Source: Pseudomonas entomophila
GTDB taxonomy: Bacteria > Pseudomonadota > Gammaproteobacteria > Pseudomonadales > Pseudomonadaceae
Direction: 5' to 3'
Assembly: GCF_029478665.1 (NCBI RefSeq)
Contig: NZ_JARPQB010000039.1
Location: 1 to 48,761 of the forward strand
DNA length: 48,761 nt
In this document: positions 7,233-18,096 of the stretch, piece after piece
Position numbering within the stretch: the first letter of the stretch is position 1
Layout: each line of letters starts with the position of its first letter
Translations under genes and position numbers: made by a program
Notes under the pieces: model-generated
What the model was told of the DNA's origin: nothing
The model's input: only the letters and a program-made list of their open reading frames with translations
Database searches by the model: none

Positions 7233-8057
7233 ATGGGCACCCTTTCGGTCAACCAGAACAAACTGCAAAAACGCCTGCGTCGTCTCGCCGGCGAAGCCAT
7301 CACCGACTACAACATGATCGAGGATGGCGACAAGGTCATGGTCTGCCTGTCCGGCGGCAAGGACAGCTACACCATGCTCGACGTTCTGTTGCACCTGCAG
7401 AAGGTGGCGCCGATCAAGTTCGACATCGTCGCGGTGAACATGGACCAGAAGCAGCCGGGCTTCCCCGAGCACGTGCTGCCCGCTTATCTGAAAGAACTGG
7501 GCGTCGAGTACCACATCGTCGAGAAGGACACCTACTCGGTGGTCAAGGAACTGGTGCCCGAGGGCAAGACCACCTGCTCGCTGTGCTCGCGCCTGCGCCG
7601 CGGCACCCTGTACACCTTCGCCGACGAGATCGGCGCGACCAAGATGGCCCTGGGGCATCACCGCGACGACATCGTCGAAACCTTCTTCCTCAACATGTTC
7701 TTCAACGGCGCGCTCAAGGGCATGCCACCGAAGCTGCGCGCCGACGACGGTCGCAACGTGGTGATCCGCCCGCTGGCCTACTGCAGTGAGAAGGATATCC
7801 AGGCCTACTCGGACATGAAGGAATTCCCGATCATCCCGTGCAATCTGTGCGGTTCGCAGGAGAACCTGCAGCGCCAGGTGGTCAAGGATATGCTGGTGGA
7901 GTGGGAGCGCAAGCACCCGGGCCGCACTGAAAGCATCTTCCGCGCCCTGCAGAACGTCGCGCCGTCGCAGCTGGCCGACCGCAACCTGTTCGATTTCACC
8001 AGCCTGAAGATCGACGAGAGCGCCACCCCGCGCTTCCTCGACGTGCTGAACATCTGA
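7233..8057 (+). CDS. ttcA: tRNA 2-thiocytidine(32) synthetase TtcA
   Basis: Cytosolic PP-loop ATPase that thiolates cytidine 32 of certain tRNAs, using an Fe-S cluster and ATP. The 274 residues include the PP-loop SGGKDS at 40-45 and two CxxC pairs, C115/C118 (TTCSLC) and C203/C206 (IPCNLC), that supply the cluster ligands. The ATG at 7233 gives the usual family length; an in-frame TTG at 7206 would add nine residues lacking in homologues I remember. The Shine-Dalgarno sequence is weak. The Tag-like gene follows 4 nt later, so the two are probably co-transcribed. Confidence 0.93.
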   Translation: MGTLSVNQNKLQKRLRRLAGEAITDYNMIEDGDKVMVCLSGGKDSYTMLDVLLHLQKVAPIKFDIVAVNMDQKQPGFPEHVLPAYLKELGVEYHIVEKDTYSVVKELVPEGKTTCSLCSRLRRGTLYTFADEIGATKMALGHHRDDIVETFFLNMFFNGALKGMPPKLRADDGRNVVIRPLAYCSEKDIQAYSDMKEFPIIPCNLCGSQENLQRQVVKDMLVEWERKHPGRTESIFRALQNVAPSQLADRNLFDFTSLKIDESATPRFLDVLNI

Positions 8058-8061
8058 CCGC

Positions 8062-8733
8062 ATGCGCGACTATCAGTGGTTGCACGCGTATTGCCTGAAC
8101 CGCTTCGGTTCGGCCCAGGCGCTGGAAGCCTTCCTGCCGCAGCCGCGTACGTCTGCGCAGTTGCGCGACATCCCTGATGACCGCTACCTGTCGACGCTGG
8201 CGCTGCGCGTGTTCCGCGCCGGGCTCAAGCACAGCCTGGTGGACGCGAAGTGGCCGGCGTTCGAGCAGGTGTTCTTCGGTTTCGACCCGGAAAAGGTCGT
8301 GCTGATGGGCGCCGAGCACCTGGAGCGGCTGATGCACGACGAGCGCATCATCCGCCACCTGGGCAAGCTCAAGAGCGTGCCGCGCAATGCGCAGATGGTG
8401 CTGGACGTGGCGAAGGAGAAGGGCAGTTTCGGCGCGTTCATCGCCGATTGGCCAGCGACTGATATCGTCGGGCTGTGGAAGTACCTGGCCAAGCATGGCA
8501 ACCAGCTGGGCGGGTTGTCGGCGCCGCGCTTCTTGCGCATGGTCGGCAAGGATACCTTCATCCCGACTGACGACATGGCGGCGGCGTTGATTGCGCAGAA
8601 GATCATCGACAAGCCACCGACCAGCCAGCGCGACCTGGCGTTGGTGCAGCAGGCGTTCAACCAGTGGCATGCAGAGAGCGGCCGGCCGCTGTGCCAGTTG
8701 TCGGTGATGCTGGCGCATACCGTCAATCATTGA
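8062..8733 (+). CDS. Divergent DNA-3-methyladenine glycosylase I-like protein
   Basis: 223 residues. The middle (FGFDPEKVVLMGAEHLERLMHD..., IIRHLGKLKSVPRNAQ) follows E. coli Tag (FDPVKVAAMQEEDVERLV..., IIRHRGKIQAIIGNA), so it belongs to the helix-hairpin-helix glycosylase superfamily. It lacks Tag's N-terminal cysteine, the EWG segment and the C-terminal HxxxCC zinc ligands, and the LEGxQAGLSW stretch that holds Tag's catalytic Glu is here FRAGLKHSLV. It may have another base specificity, or may bind damaged DNA without cleaving it. It starts 4 nt after ttcA and ends facing the DUF2069 gene across a hairpin. The family is reasonably sure, the activity is not. Confidence 0.7.
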   Translation: MRDYQWLHAYCLNRFGSAQALEAFLPQPRTSAQLRDIPDDRYLSTLALRVFRAGLKHSLVDAKWPAFEQVFFGFDPEKVVLMGAEHLERLMHDERIIRHLGKLKSVPRNAQMVLDVAKEKGSFGAFIADWPATDIVGLWKYLAKHGNQLGGLSAPRFLRMVGKDTFIPTDDMAAALIAQKIIDKPPTSQRDLALVQQAFNQWHAESGRPLCQLSVMLAHTVNH

Positions 8734-8746
8734 GATCAGTGGTAAT

Positions 8747-8788
8747 GCCATCGCGGGGCAAGTCGCATCGGCGCACCGCCGCGATGGC
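8747..8788. terminator. Hairpin between convergent genes
   Basis: A perfect 10-bp inverted repeat, GCCATCGCGG (8747-8756) and CCGCGATGGC (8779-8788), with a 22-nt loop. There is no clear U-tract, so it is a terminator-like or REP-relic hairpin serving both facing genes. Confidence 0.5.
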
Positions 8789-8790
8789 GT

Positions 8791-9204
8791 TCAGCTTGCT
8801 TCGCCCGCCAGGCGCCGCTCCTGTTGGAACTTCCAGCGCACGAACAGCAAGCCGCTGACGAACAACCCCAGGCTCACCAGCACCTCCACCCAGCCGAAAA
8901 CCGCTCGCGCCGGGTCGAACGCCGCCAGCACGCCCTTGATGAAGTAGATGTTGACCACGAAGCAGGTCCAGGCATGCGCCCGGGCGCTGCCCATGAGCAT
9001 GCCTGGCAGCAATAGCAGCAGGGGGATCAGCTCGATGGCCATGATCACCTCGACCCGCGCCCCATGCAGGTCGGCGAACCACAGGTTGTTCACCACCAGC
9101 AGGGCGATCAAGCTGAAGAAGCAGGCCAGGCTCAGGGCCCGGGTGAAGCGCACGCGCGGCGCCAGCCAGTCCAGCGGCGGCAGTACCTTGGGCTTCCTAG
9201 CCAC
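8791..9204 (-). CDS. DUF2069 family inner membrane protein
   Basis: Membrane protein of 137 residues with four hydrophobic segments (about 20-40, 47-67, 72-92, 100-122) and charged ends, resembling DUF2069 proteins. The GTG start at 9204 has GGAGG 6 nt upstream and overlaps the 3' end of wrbA by 8 nt; the frame is open further upstream, but only over wrbA coding sequence. Third gene of the arsC-wrbA-DUF2069 unit, which suggests coupled translation. Function unknown. Confidence 0.78.
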   Translation of the reverse strand: MARKPKVLPPLDWLAPRVRFTRALSLACFFSLIALLVVNNLWFADLHGARVEVIMAIELIPLLLLLPGMLMGSARAHAWTCFVVNIYFIKGVLAAFDPARAVFGWVEVLVSLGLFVSGLLFVRWKFQQERRLAGEAS

Positions 9205-9802
9205 GTTGTCCCTCCAGGGCCTTGGCGGTGTTCGCCAGGCGTTGGCCGAGGGCACGGCACAGGGTGATCTCGTGCGCGTCCAGCTCGCGCTTGCCGTCGG
9301 CGCCGGCATGGTGGCTGGCGCCGTAGGGCGTGCCGCCGCCGCGGGTCTCGAGCAGCGCCGATTCGCTGTAGGGCAGGCCCATCACCAGCATGCCGTGGTG
9401 CATCAGCGGCAGCATCATCGACAGCAGGGTGGTCTCCTGGCCGCCATGCAGGCTGGCGGTGGAGGTAAACACGCCGGCCGGCTTGCCCACCAGTTCGCCA
9501 CCCAGCCACAGGCTGCTGGTGCCGTCGAGGAAGTACTTGAGGGGCGCGGCCATGTTGCCGAAGCGGGTTGGGCTGCCCAGCACCAGGCCCGCGCAGTGGC
9601 GCAGATCGTCGAGGGTGGCGTACAGCGCGCCGCTGGCCGGGATGTCCGGGGCCACGGCTTCGCATTCGGTGGAGATCGCCGGCACGGTGCGCAGGCGCGC
9701 CTCCAGGCCGGCCATCTCTACGCCACGGGCAATATGCCGGGCCATTTCGCTGGTCGAACCGTGGCGGCTGTAATACAGCACCAGGATGTAGGGCTCGCTC
9801 AC
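9197..9802 (-). CDS. wrbA: NAD(P)H:quinone oxidoreductase WrbA
   Basis: Flavodoxin-like FMN protein of 201 residues, the usual WrbA length. It shows the phosphate-binding loop YYSRHGSTSEMA near 10-21, the motif GSPTRFGNMAAPLKYFLD near 76-93, and TSTASLHGGQETTLLSM, all characteristic of the WrbA family. It reduces quinones by two electrons, avoiding semiquinone radicals. Its start overlaps the stop of arsC in an ATGA and its end overlaps the DUF2069 gene. Confidence 0.92.
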   Translation of the reverse strand: MSEPYILVLYYSRHGSTSEMARHIARGVEMAGLEARLRTVPAISTECEAVAPDIPASGALYATLDDLRHCAGLVLGSPTRFGNMAAPLKYFLDGTSSLWLGGELVGKPAGVFTSTASLHGGQETTLLSMMLPLMHHGMLVMGLPYSESALLETRGGGTPYGASHHAGADGKRELDAHEITLCRALGQRLANTAKALEGQRG

Positions 9803-10152
9803 GGCAGGATCTCCAGGACTTTTTCCGGTGGGCGACCGACCACGGCTTTGTCACCCGCGACGAGGATCGGGCGTTCGATCAGCTTGGGGTGCTTGGCCAT
9901 GGCATCGATCAGCTGGGCGTCGGTCAGTGCTGGGTTGGCCAGGTCGAGGGCCTTGTATTCGTCTTCGCCGGTGCGCAGCAGTTGGCGTGCGTCGATGCCC
10001 AGCTTGCCGAGCAGTTGCGCGAGGGTGGCGGCATCGGGCGGGGTTTCGAGGTAGCGCACGATGGTCGGCGCCAGGCCGCGTGCCTCGAGCAGCTCCAGGG
10101 CGCCGCGGGATTTCGAGCAGCGCGGGTTATGATAGAGGGTCAGATCGGTCAT
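9799..10152 (-). CDS. arsC: ArsC family arsenate reductase
   Basis: Glutaredoxin-dependent arsenate reductase family, 117 residues, with the catalytic motif HNPRCSKSRGALE (Cys at residue 12) and the LIERPILV segment with the third conserved arginine. The start at 10152 directly precedes the conserved TLYHNP strand; longer in-frame starts have no homology or binding site. No arsB, arsR or arsH is near, so this is probably the chromosomal housekeeping form that sits ahead of wrbA in pseudomonads; arsenate as the true substrate is assumed. First gene of a three-gene overlapping unit. Confidence 0.88.
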   Translation of the reverse strand: MTDLTLYHNPRCSKSRGALELLEARGLAPTIVRYLETPPDAATLAQLLGKLGIDARQLLRTGEDEYKALDLANPALTDAQLIDAMAKHPKLIERPILVAGDKAVVGRPPEKVLEILP

Positions 10153-10238
10153 GACGGGTCGCATCCAGCTGGGTGTGGCGGCTATTCTAACCGCAGCGAC
10201 CGACTTCAATGCTTGAAAACTTCGAGAAGGATTGACCC

Positions 10239-10706
10239 ATGGCAAGGCGTTTGGCAGCTGCACTGGCCATCACCGCGAGCCTGTTGCTCGGCGGCTGCGG
10301 TGCGGACTACGGCGTGGACCAGCACGGCAATACGGTAAAGGCCGAACAGATCGACGGGCACTGGCTGGTGCTCAATTACTGGGCGGAATGGTGCGGCCCG
10401 TGCCGTACGGAAATCCCCGAGCTCAATGCCGCTGCCAAGCAGTGGGAGGCCCAAGGTATACGGGTGGTGGGGGTGAATTTCGATGGCCTGCAGGGGCCGG
10501 ACCTCAAGACCGCCGCCGACACGCTGGGCATCGGTTTCACTGTGCTCGCCCAGGACCCGGCCGAACGTTACGAGCTGCCGCGCAGCGAGGCGTTGCCGGT
10601 GACCTACATCATCGATGAAAAGGGCAAGGTGCGTGAGCAACTGATGGGCGAGCAGACGCTCGAAGGGCTGCAGGCGAAGATCAAGGCCTTGAAAGGCGGC
10701 GCCTGA
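10239..10706 (+). CDS. TlpA-like thioredoxin lipoprotein
   Basis: Thioredoxin-fold protein of 155 residues with a lipoprotein signal (LLLGGC, lipidated Cys20), active site WCGPC (C52, C55) and the cis-Pro loop ALPVTYII. It is probably membrane-anchored in the periplasm and reduces disulfides or supplies electrons to a partner, as TlpA/ResA proteins do. The start has GAAGGA upstream. It is divergent from arsC. No cytochrome c maturation genes adjoin it, so the partner is unknown. Confidence 0.88.
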   Translation: MARRLAAALAITASLLLGGCGADYGVDQHGNTVKAEQIDGHWLVLNYWAEWCGPCRTEIPELNAAAKQWEAQGIRVVGVNFDGLQGPDLKTAADTLGIGFTVLAQDPAERYELPRSEALPVTYIIDEKGKVREQLMGEQTLEGLQAKIKALKGGA

Positions 10707-10712
10707 AATGTC

Positions 10713-10817
10713 TGGGGCTGCTGCGCAGCCCTGTCGCGGCACAAGGCCGCTCCTACAGAGGAACGCGAAAGCCTGTAGGAGCGGCCTTGTGCCGCGAAAG
10801 GGCCGCGCAGCGGCCCC
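10713..10817. repeat. REP inverted pair with flanking hairpins
   Basis: TCGCGGCACAAGGCCGCTCC and its inverted copy (arms 10733-10756 and 10774-10797), flanked by GGGGCTGCTGCGCAGCCC and GGGCCGCGCAGCGGCCCC. It lies between the convergent thioredoxin and META genes. Confidence 0.82.
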
Positions 10818-10825
10818 GGCGATAA

Positions 10826-11230
10826 TCAGCCTTCCTCAGGCCAGAAGCGCAGCGGCTTGCCTTCAACTGGCCAGAAGCGGATCTGTTCGATCGGCGACAC
10901 ATCCCAGCGCTGCACCGTCTCCAGTGCCTGCAGGAAGCGTTTCTCCTGGTCCATCAACGCCGGTGCGCACAGCTTGCGGGTCTTGCCGACCTTGCCGAAG
11001 CTGATGCGCTCGCCCTCCAGCGTGTAAGGGGCGAACCAGTGGTTGCAGCCCGCGTTACCGTAGGCGCGGCCGTCGTTGGCCAGGGTCAGCGTCAGGTGGC
11101 TGTAGTCGATCAGTGGTCGTTCACCGATCCACTCCAGCACATAGCTCTGCTCCTGTTGCAGCTTCGAAGGCTCCGACGCGCAGCCGGCCAGGGCCGCGGC
11201 AATCAGCGCGGTGGTCAGCAGCTGTTTCAC
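10826..11230 (-). CDS. META domain lipoprotein
   Basis: Lipoprotein of 134 residues with lipobox LAGCAS (Cys17). A META/HslJ-like domain follows, with WIGERPLID, LTLANDGRAYGNAGCNHWFAPY and a late SFGKVGKTRKLCAPALMDQEKRFLQAL, the typical TRMAC-type META core. The GTG start directly follows the TGA of the zinc-ribbon gene (TGAGTG), with GGGAG ahead of it, so the two are coupled. META-domain proteins include HslJ, linked to heat and novobiocin resistance; the role here is not known. Confidence 0.82.
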   Translation of the reverse strand: MKQLLTTALIAAALAGCASEPSKLQQEQSYVLEWIGERPLIDYSHLTLTLANDGRAYGNAGCNHWFAPYTLEGERISFGKVGKTRKLCAPALMDQEKRFLQALETVQRWDVSPIEQIRFWPVEGKPLRFWPEEG

Positions 11231-11665
11231 TCAGGCACGCTCCCTGCACTGCGGGCACAGGTGCTTGTCACTCTGGCTGGTCCAACCCAGCTCCGCCACG
11301 CGGGCACTGGCAGCCGTAGCATGGCCTTTCTTGCCCAGCTTGGCGTCGACGGCGAACTCGAAGTCCAGTACCGCTTCGCAGCTGTCGCACTTGACCTGCC
11401 AGTTGAGGATTTCCAGCTCGTTGAACGCCGGGCCCTTGGCCACAGCGACCCACTGGCCGCGCGGGTTGATCAGGTGGCGCACGGTCTCGACCGTCAGGCG
11501 CATGGACAGGTCCTTGCTGCCCTTGAGGGTGACCAGGAGCACGTCGTCCTTCTGGATCGAGCCGCCGTTGCCGGTGACCTGGTAGCGGCCTGGCACCAGT
11601 GCGCGGCACTCGATCAGGGTGTGTTGCGGGTTGAAAAGGGTGTAGCGGAAATCGTGTTCGACCAT
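11231..11665 (-). CDS. Conserved hypothetical protein with a C-terminal zinc ribbon
   Basis: 144 residues, cytosolic. The N-terminal half is beta-rich with no motif I recognise. The C-terminal half has two CxxC pairs, C93/C96 (VKCDSCEAV) and C137/C140 (HLCPQC), 40 residues apart, that should bind one zinc. The start at 11665 has GGAGG 4 nt upstream. The META lipoprotein gene follows with no gap. Function unknown; nucleic acid binding is possible but not shown. Confidence 0.75.
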   Translation of the reverse strand: MVEHDFRYTLFNPQHTLIECRALVPGRYQVTGNGGSIQKDDVLLVTLKGSKDLSMRLTVETVRHLINPRGQWVAVAKGPAFNELEILNWQVKCDSCEAVLDFEFAVDAKLGKKGHATAASARVAELGWTSQSDKHLCPQCRERA

Positions 11666-11696
11666 GGGTCCTCCAGAATTGCCGCGTATCCTAGCA

Positions 11697-12683
11697 TCAA
11701 CTTTCGACGATGTTCTGCGGATTGCCTGCCGCCCAGCGGCTGATGTTGTCGAGGGTGGTGCTGGCGATGGCGTCCAGCGCCTCGCGGGTCAGGAACGCCT
11801 GGTGCGCGGTGACGATCACGTTGGGGAAGGTCAGCAGGCGTGCCAGCACGTCGTCCTGCAGCGGCAGGTCGGAGCGGTCCTCGAAGAACAGTCGCGCCTC
11901 CTCTTCATACACATCCAGCCCCAGGTAGCCGAGCTGGCCGCTCTTGAGCGCGTCGACCAGCGCCGGTGTGTCGACCAGCGCGCCGCGGCCGGTGTTGATC
12001 AGCATGGCGCCGGGTTGCAGTTGGGCCAGGCTTCGGGCGTTGATCAGGTGGCGCGTTTGCTCGGTCAGCGGGCAGTGCAGGCTGATGATCCGCGACTCGC
12101 GCAGCAGCTCGGGCAACTCCAGGTAACGGGCGCCCAGGGCCAGCAGTTCGGGATTGGGGTAGGGGTCATAGGCCAGCAGCTGGCAGCCGAAACCGGCCAT
12201 GATGCGGGCGAACGCGGCGCCGATCTGGCCGGTGCCGACCACACCGACGGTCTTGCCGTGCAGGTCGAAGCCGGTCAGCCCGTGCAGGGTGAAGTCGCCC
12301 TCGCGGGTACGGTTGTAGGCGCGGTGCAGGCGGCGGTTGAGGGCCAGGATCAGTGCCACGGCGTGTTCGGCGACGGCGTGGGGCGAGTAGGCCGGCACTC
12401 GCGCCACGGCCAGGCCCAGGCGCTTGGCGGCGGCCAGGTCGACGTGGTTGTAGCCGGCCGAGCGCAGGGCGACCAGGCGCGTTCCGCCAGCGGCCAGGCG
12501 TTCGAGGACTTGGGCGTCGAGCTCGTCGTTGATGAAGGCGCAGACCACCTCGAAGCCTTGGGCCAAGGGAGCGGTATCGAGGGTCAGGCGAGTGGGTTGG
12601 AAGTGCAGGTCGAAGGTGCCGTTGGCGGCGCGGGTGAAACTTTCCTGGTCGTAGTGCTGGCTGCTGAACAACAGGGTGCGCAT
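11697..12683 (-). CDS. ldhA: D-lactate dehydrogenase (fermentative, NAD-dependent)
   Basis: D-2-hydroxyacid dehydrogenase of 328 residues, close in length and motifs to LdhA. It has the substrate loop LRSAGYNHVDL, Rossmann motif GVVGTGQIG (near 147-155), ISLHCPLTEQTRHLIN, INTGRGALVDT, GLDVYEEEARLFFED (typical of LdhA rather than other family members) and the catalytic His in VTAHQAFLT. It interconverts pyruvate and D-lactate in the cytosol. Start preceded by GGAG. A single gene on the minus strand between two other minus-strand units, with a REP pair upstream. Confidence 0.9.
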   Translation of the reverse strand: MRTLLFSSQHYDQESFTRAANGTFDLHFQPTRLTLDTAPLAQGFEVVCAFINDELDAQVLERLAAGGTRLVALRSAGYNHVDLAAAKRLGLAVARVPAYSPHAVAEHAVALILALNRRLHRAYNRTREGDFTLHGLTGFDLHGKTVGVVGTGQIGAAFARIMAGFGCQLLAYDPYPNPELLALGARYLELPELLRESRIISLHCPLTEQTRHLINARSLAQLQPGAMLINTGRGALVDTPALVDALKSGQLGYLGLDVYEEEARLFFEDRSDLPLQDDVLARLLTFPNVIVTAHQAFLTREALDAIASTTLDNISRWAAGNPQNIVES

Positions 12684-12710
12684 GGCGGGGCTCCTTGAAT
12701 GAGGGGGCTG

Positions 12711-12769
12711 TTCGCCGGCAAGCTGGCGCCTACACGATTTCGGGCGTAGGCGCCGGCTTGCCGGCGAAC
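12711..12769. repeat. REP inverted pair
   Basis: TTCGCCGGCAAGCTGGCGCC and inverted GGCGCCGGCTTGCCGGCGAA, separated by 12 nt, between gacS and ldhA. Probably marks the 3' end of gacS. Confidence 0.82.
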
Positions 12770-12770
12770 A

Positions 12771-15527
<2,757 letters not shown>

Positions 15528-15648
15528 ACCTATCTCCTGTCATGTGCTTATATGCGCTGTTGCGCTTCAGCGGGGAACGTTACTCCGCGATTGATAGCAA
15601 TGCACTTATTTGTATCTGTTTTTGTTTTCGGCGGCACTCGCCGTTTCC

Positions 15649-15672
15649 GTAGGCGCCAGCTTGCTGGCGAAC
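15649..15672 (+). repeat. Single REP unit
   Basis: GTAGGCGCCAGCTTGCTGGCGAAC, an unpaired REP copy in the 292-bp gap between gacS and the divergent response regulator. I see no convincing promoter in the rest of the gap. Confidence 0.65.
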
Positions 15673-15819
15673 CAATCCCCTGCATATTCAAAGACGATGC
15701 CTTGCATCGCCAGCAAGCATGCGGCAAAGGAGAAGTCGAATGCACTGGTCGTGGCCCGGTTGCCTTGGCCGGGTGGCATGCTCAATAATCGCGCAACTGA
15801 GAATTGATGACAGTTGCCA

Positions 15820-16536
15820 ATGAATCCCGTAGCCATTCATGCCACCAGTATCCTTGCCATCGAAGACGACCCCGTGCTCGGTGCCTACCTGCACGAGGAG
15901 CTGCAACGTGGCGGTTTCCAGGTGACCTGGTGCCGTAATGGTCTCGAGGGGCTGGAGGCGGCGGGGCGGCAGGTGTTCGACCTGGTGCTCATGGATATCC
16001 TGCTGCCGGGGCTTAACGGCCTCGATGCGCTGGCCCGCCTGCGTCGGCACAGTGCCACGCCGGTCATCCTGATGTCGGCGCTGGGCGCGGAGGCGGACCG
16101 GATCTCCGGTTTCCAGCGTGGCGCCGATGACTACCTGCCCAAGCCTTTCAGCTTTGCCGAGCTACGTGTGCGTATCGAGGCGATCCTGCGGCGGGTGGCC
16201 ATCGAGCGCCGGCATCAGGCGCCACGGGAGTGCAGCAGCGACACGCTGCAGTTCGACGAGCAGCTCACCGACGTCAGCCTGGCCGGCGCCTCGGCGGGGC
16301 TGACGCCCAGCGAGTTCCGCCTGCTCGACCTGCTCCACCGCAGCCAGGACGAGGTGCTGAGCAAGCCCTTCCTCTATCAGCAGGTACTGCAGCGCGGCTA
16401 CTCGCGCCATGACCGCAGCCTGGACATGCATGTCAGCCAGATCCGTCGCAAGCTCAAGGCCATCGGCTACCACGAGCGGCAGATCCGCACGGTGTGGGGC
16501 AAAGGCTATGTATTCGGCGCGGGCGAGGTGGACTGA
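15820..16536 (+). CDS. OmpR-family response regulator
   Basis: 238 residues. The receiver has acidic residues E15-D17, phospho-acceptor D59 in LVLMDILLPG and K108 in YLPKPF. The C-terminal winged helix holds LTPSEFRLLDLL, HDRSLDMHVSQIRRKL and VWGKGYVF, the OmpR/PhoB type. The ATG at 15820 begins the protein six nt inside a possible TTG; both have poor ribosome binding sites. The kinase gene follows 3 nt after the stop. Target genes and signal are not identifiable from sequence. It lies divergent from gacS, which is conserved around gacS in P. putida as far as I recall. Confidence 0.87.
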   Translation: MNPVAIHATSILAIEDDPVLGAYLHEELQRGGFQVTWCRNGLEGLEAAGRQVFDLVLMDILLPGLNGLDALARLRRHSATPVILMSALGAEADRISGFQRGADDYLPKPFSFAELRVRIEAILRRVAIERRHQAPRECSSDTLQFDEQLTDVSLAGASAGLTPSEFRLLDLLHRSQDEVLSKPFLYQQVLQRGYSRHDRSLDMHVSQIRRKLKAIGYHERQIRTVWGKGYVFGAGEVD

Positions 16537-16539
16537 CGC

Positions 16540-17883
16540 GTGCTCGACCGCCATTCGCTGTTCTGGAAACTGGCCATTCTGCTGGTGGGTTTCTGCCTGT
16601 TGATGATCGGCCTGAGCTACACCTGGGGTCGGCACATGGAAACCCAGAACGCCTTCCTCGCCGAACCCGCCCGGCAGGTGTTGCGTGGCTATGCCAGCGA
16701 GGCCGAGCAGGCCTGGCGCACAGGGGGGCGCGAGGGCGTGGACCGCTGGCTGGCGGGCATGCGTCAGCGCGAAACCACTTGGTTGGGCGTGCTCGACGGC
16801 GATCTCCAGCCGTTGGACAGTGCGGTACTGACGGGAGGCGAAGTGCAGCACCTGACCCGCCTGCGAGGGGTCGATTGGCCCATGAGCCGACGCGCCATCG
16901 GCCAGCCTTGGCTGCGCCTGCCGTTCCCGCAGGCGCCGGAGCAGGGGATGCTGGTGATCGAGCTTCCCGAGCGCTTCAGCCCGGGGCAGTACCGTCTGTT
17001 CTGGCGGGTGATCACCAATGGCATCATTCCCGGGCTTTTCACCTTGCTGCTGTGTGTGGGCCTCTACCGCATGCTGATCGTACCGCTCAACCAACTGCGC
17101 GAGCAGGCCAACGCCTGGCGCGCCGACCAGCTTTCGGCGCGCCTCGACCCCCGTACCACCCAGCGCCAGGATGAGCTGGGCGAACTGGCGCGAGCCTTCG
17201 ACCAGATGGCTGAGCGCCTGCAAGGTACCGTGGCGCTGCAACAGCAACTGCTGCGCGACCTCTCCCACGAAATGCGCACCCCGCTCAGCCGTCTGCGCGT
17301 GGCCTGTGATGGTGAGACCGACCTGCAACGCCTGCGCGAGCGCCTGCACCGCGAGGTGGATGGCATGCAGCAACTGGTCGAGGACACCCTGCAACTGGCC
17401 TGGCAGGACGCCGAGCGGGCGCCGATGAACCTGGAGCCGATCCAGCTCCAGGCGTTGTGGGAGATGCTCAGCGAGAACGCCTGTTATGAAAGCGGCTGGG
17501 CGTCGGAGCGGCTGCGCTGTGAGTTGCCGGCCAATTGCTGGGTGCACGGCAACCTCAATCACCTGGCCCAGGCGTTGGAGAACATGTTGCGCAATGCCAT
17601 TCGTCATTCGCCAGCGGGTGGCGTGGTGCGCTTGAGTGGGCGGCGTGAAGGCAGTAGCTGGCGGCTCGACCTGGAAGATGAAGGTGGCGGCGTGGCCGAA
17701 AACGATCTGGAACGCATCTTCGCACCGTTTACCCGGCTTGACGGCTCCCGGCCCGGCGATGGTGGTTTCGGCCTGGGCTTGAGCATCGCCCGCAGCGCCA
17801 TCCAGCGCCAGGGCGGCAGGGTGTGGGCGGTCAATGGTGAGCGCGGGTTGCAGGTGTGCATGCGCCTGGCGGCCGTGATGTAA
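16540..17883 (+). CDS. Sensor histidine kinase (partner of the adjacent regulator)
   Basis: 447 residues. Membrane helix at about 9-28, a periplasmic domain of about 130 residues, a second helix at about 166-186, HAMP (to about 235), a dimerisation helix with H243 in DLSHEMRTPLSRLR, and an ATPase domain with NMLRNAIRHS, LEDEGGGV and GGFGLGLSIARS. GTG start 3 nt after the regulator stop. The periplasmic segment, rich in Arg, Trp and Glu, does not match a sensor fold I know, so the stimulus is unknown. Confidence 0.87.
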   Translation: MLDRHSLFWKLAILLVGFCLLMIGLSYTWGRHMETQNAFLAEPARQVLRGYASEAEQAWRTGGREGVDRWLAGMRQRETTWLGVLDGDLQPLDSAVLTGGEVQHLTRLRGVDWPMSRRAIGQPWLRLPFPQAPEQGMLVIELPERFSPGQYRLFWRVITNGIIPGLFTLLLCVGLYRMLIVPLNQLREQANAWRADQLSARLDPRTTQRQDELGELARAFDQMAERLQGTVALQQQLLRDLSHEMRTPLSRLRVACDGETDLQRLRERLHREVDGMQQLVEDTLQLAWQDAERAPMNLEPIQLQALWEMLSENACYESGWASERLRCELPANCWVHGNLNHLAQALENMLRNAIRHSPAGGVVRLSGRREGSSWRLDLEDEGGGVAENDLERIFAPFTRLDGSRPGDGGFGLGLSIARSAIQRQGGRVWAVNGERGLQVCMRLAAVM

Positions 17884-17891
17884 CGCGCAGA

Positions 17892-17978
17892 CTGTAGGAG
17901 CGGCTTCAGCCGCGATGCAGGCAACGTGGTGTCAGGCACCCGCTTTGCGGGTGATCGCGGCTGAAGCCGCTCCTACAG
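17892..17978. repeat. REP inverted pair
   Basis: CTGTAGGAGCGGCTTCAGCC and its inverted copy (arms 17892-17915 and 17955-17978) with a small CACCCGCTTTGCGGGTG hairpin between, directly after the kinase gene. Confidence 0.83.
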
Positions 17979-18096
17979 GTGCCTCGGCGATAGTGCTTAT
18001 AGCCTCTCGCTATATCCTCCAACGATTGCGTGATATGGCCGCGCAGGGTTTGCCGGTATGATAGTCGCCCCTGCCGTCCGGATTGCGAAAACGCCC

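Noticed and set aside
9799..10152. Arsenic resistance island
   Set aside because: Only arsC is present, in an operon with wrbA; no arsB, arsR or arsH nearby.
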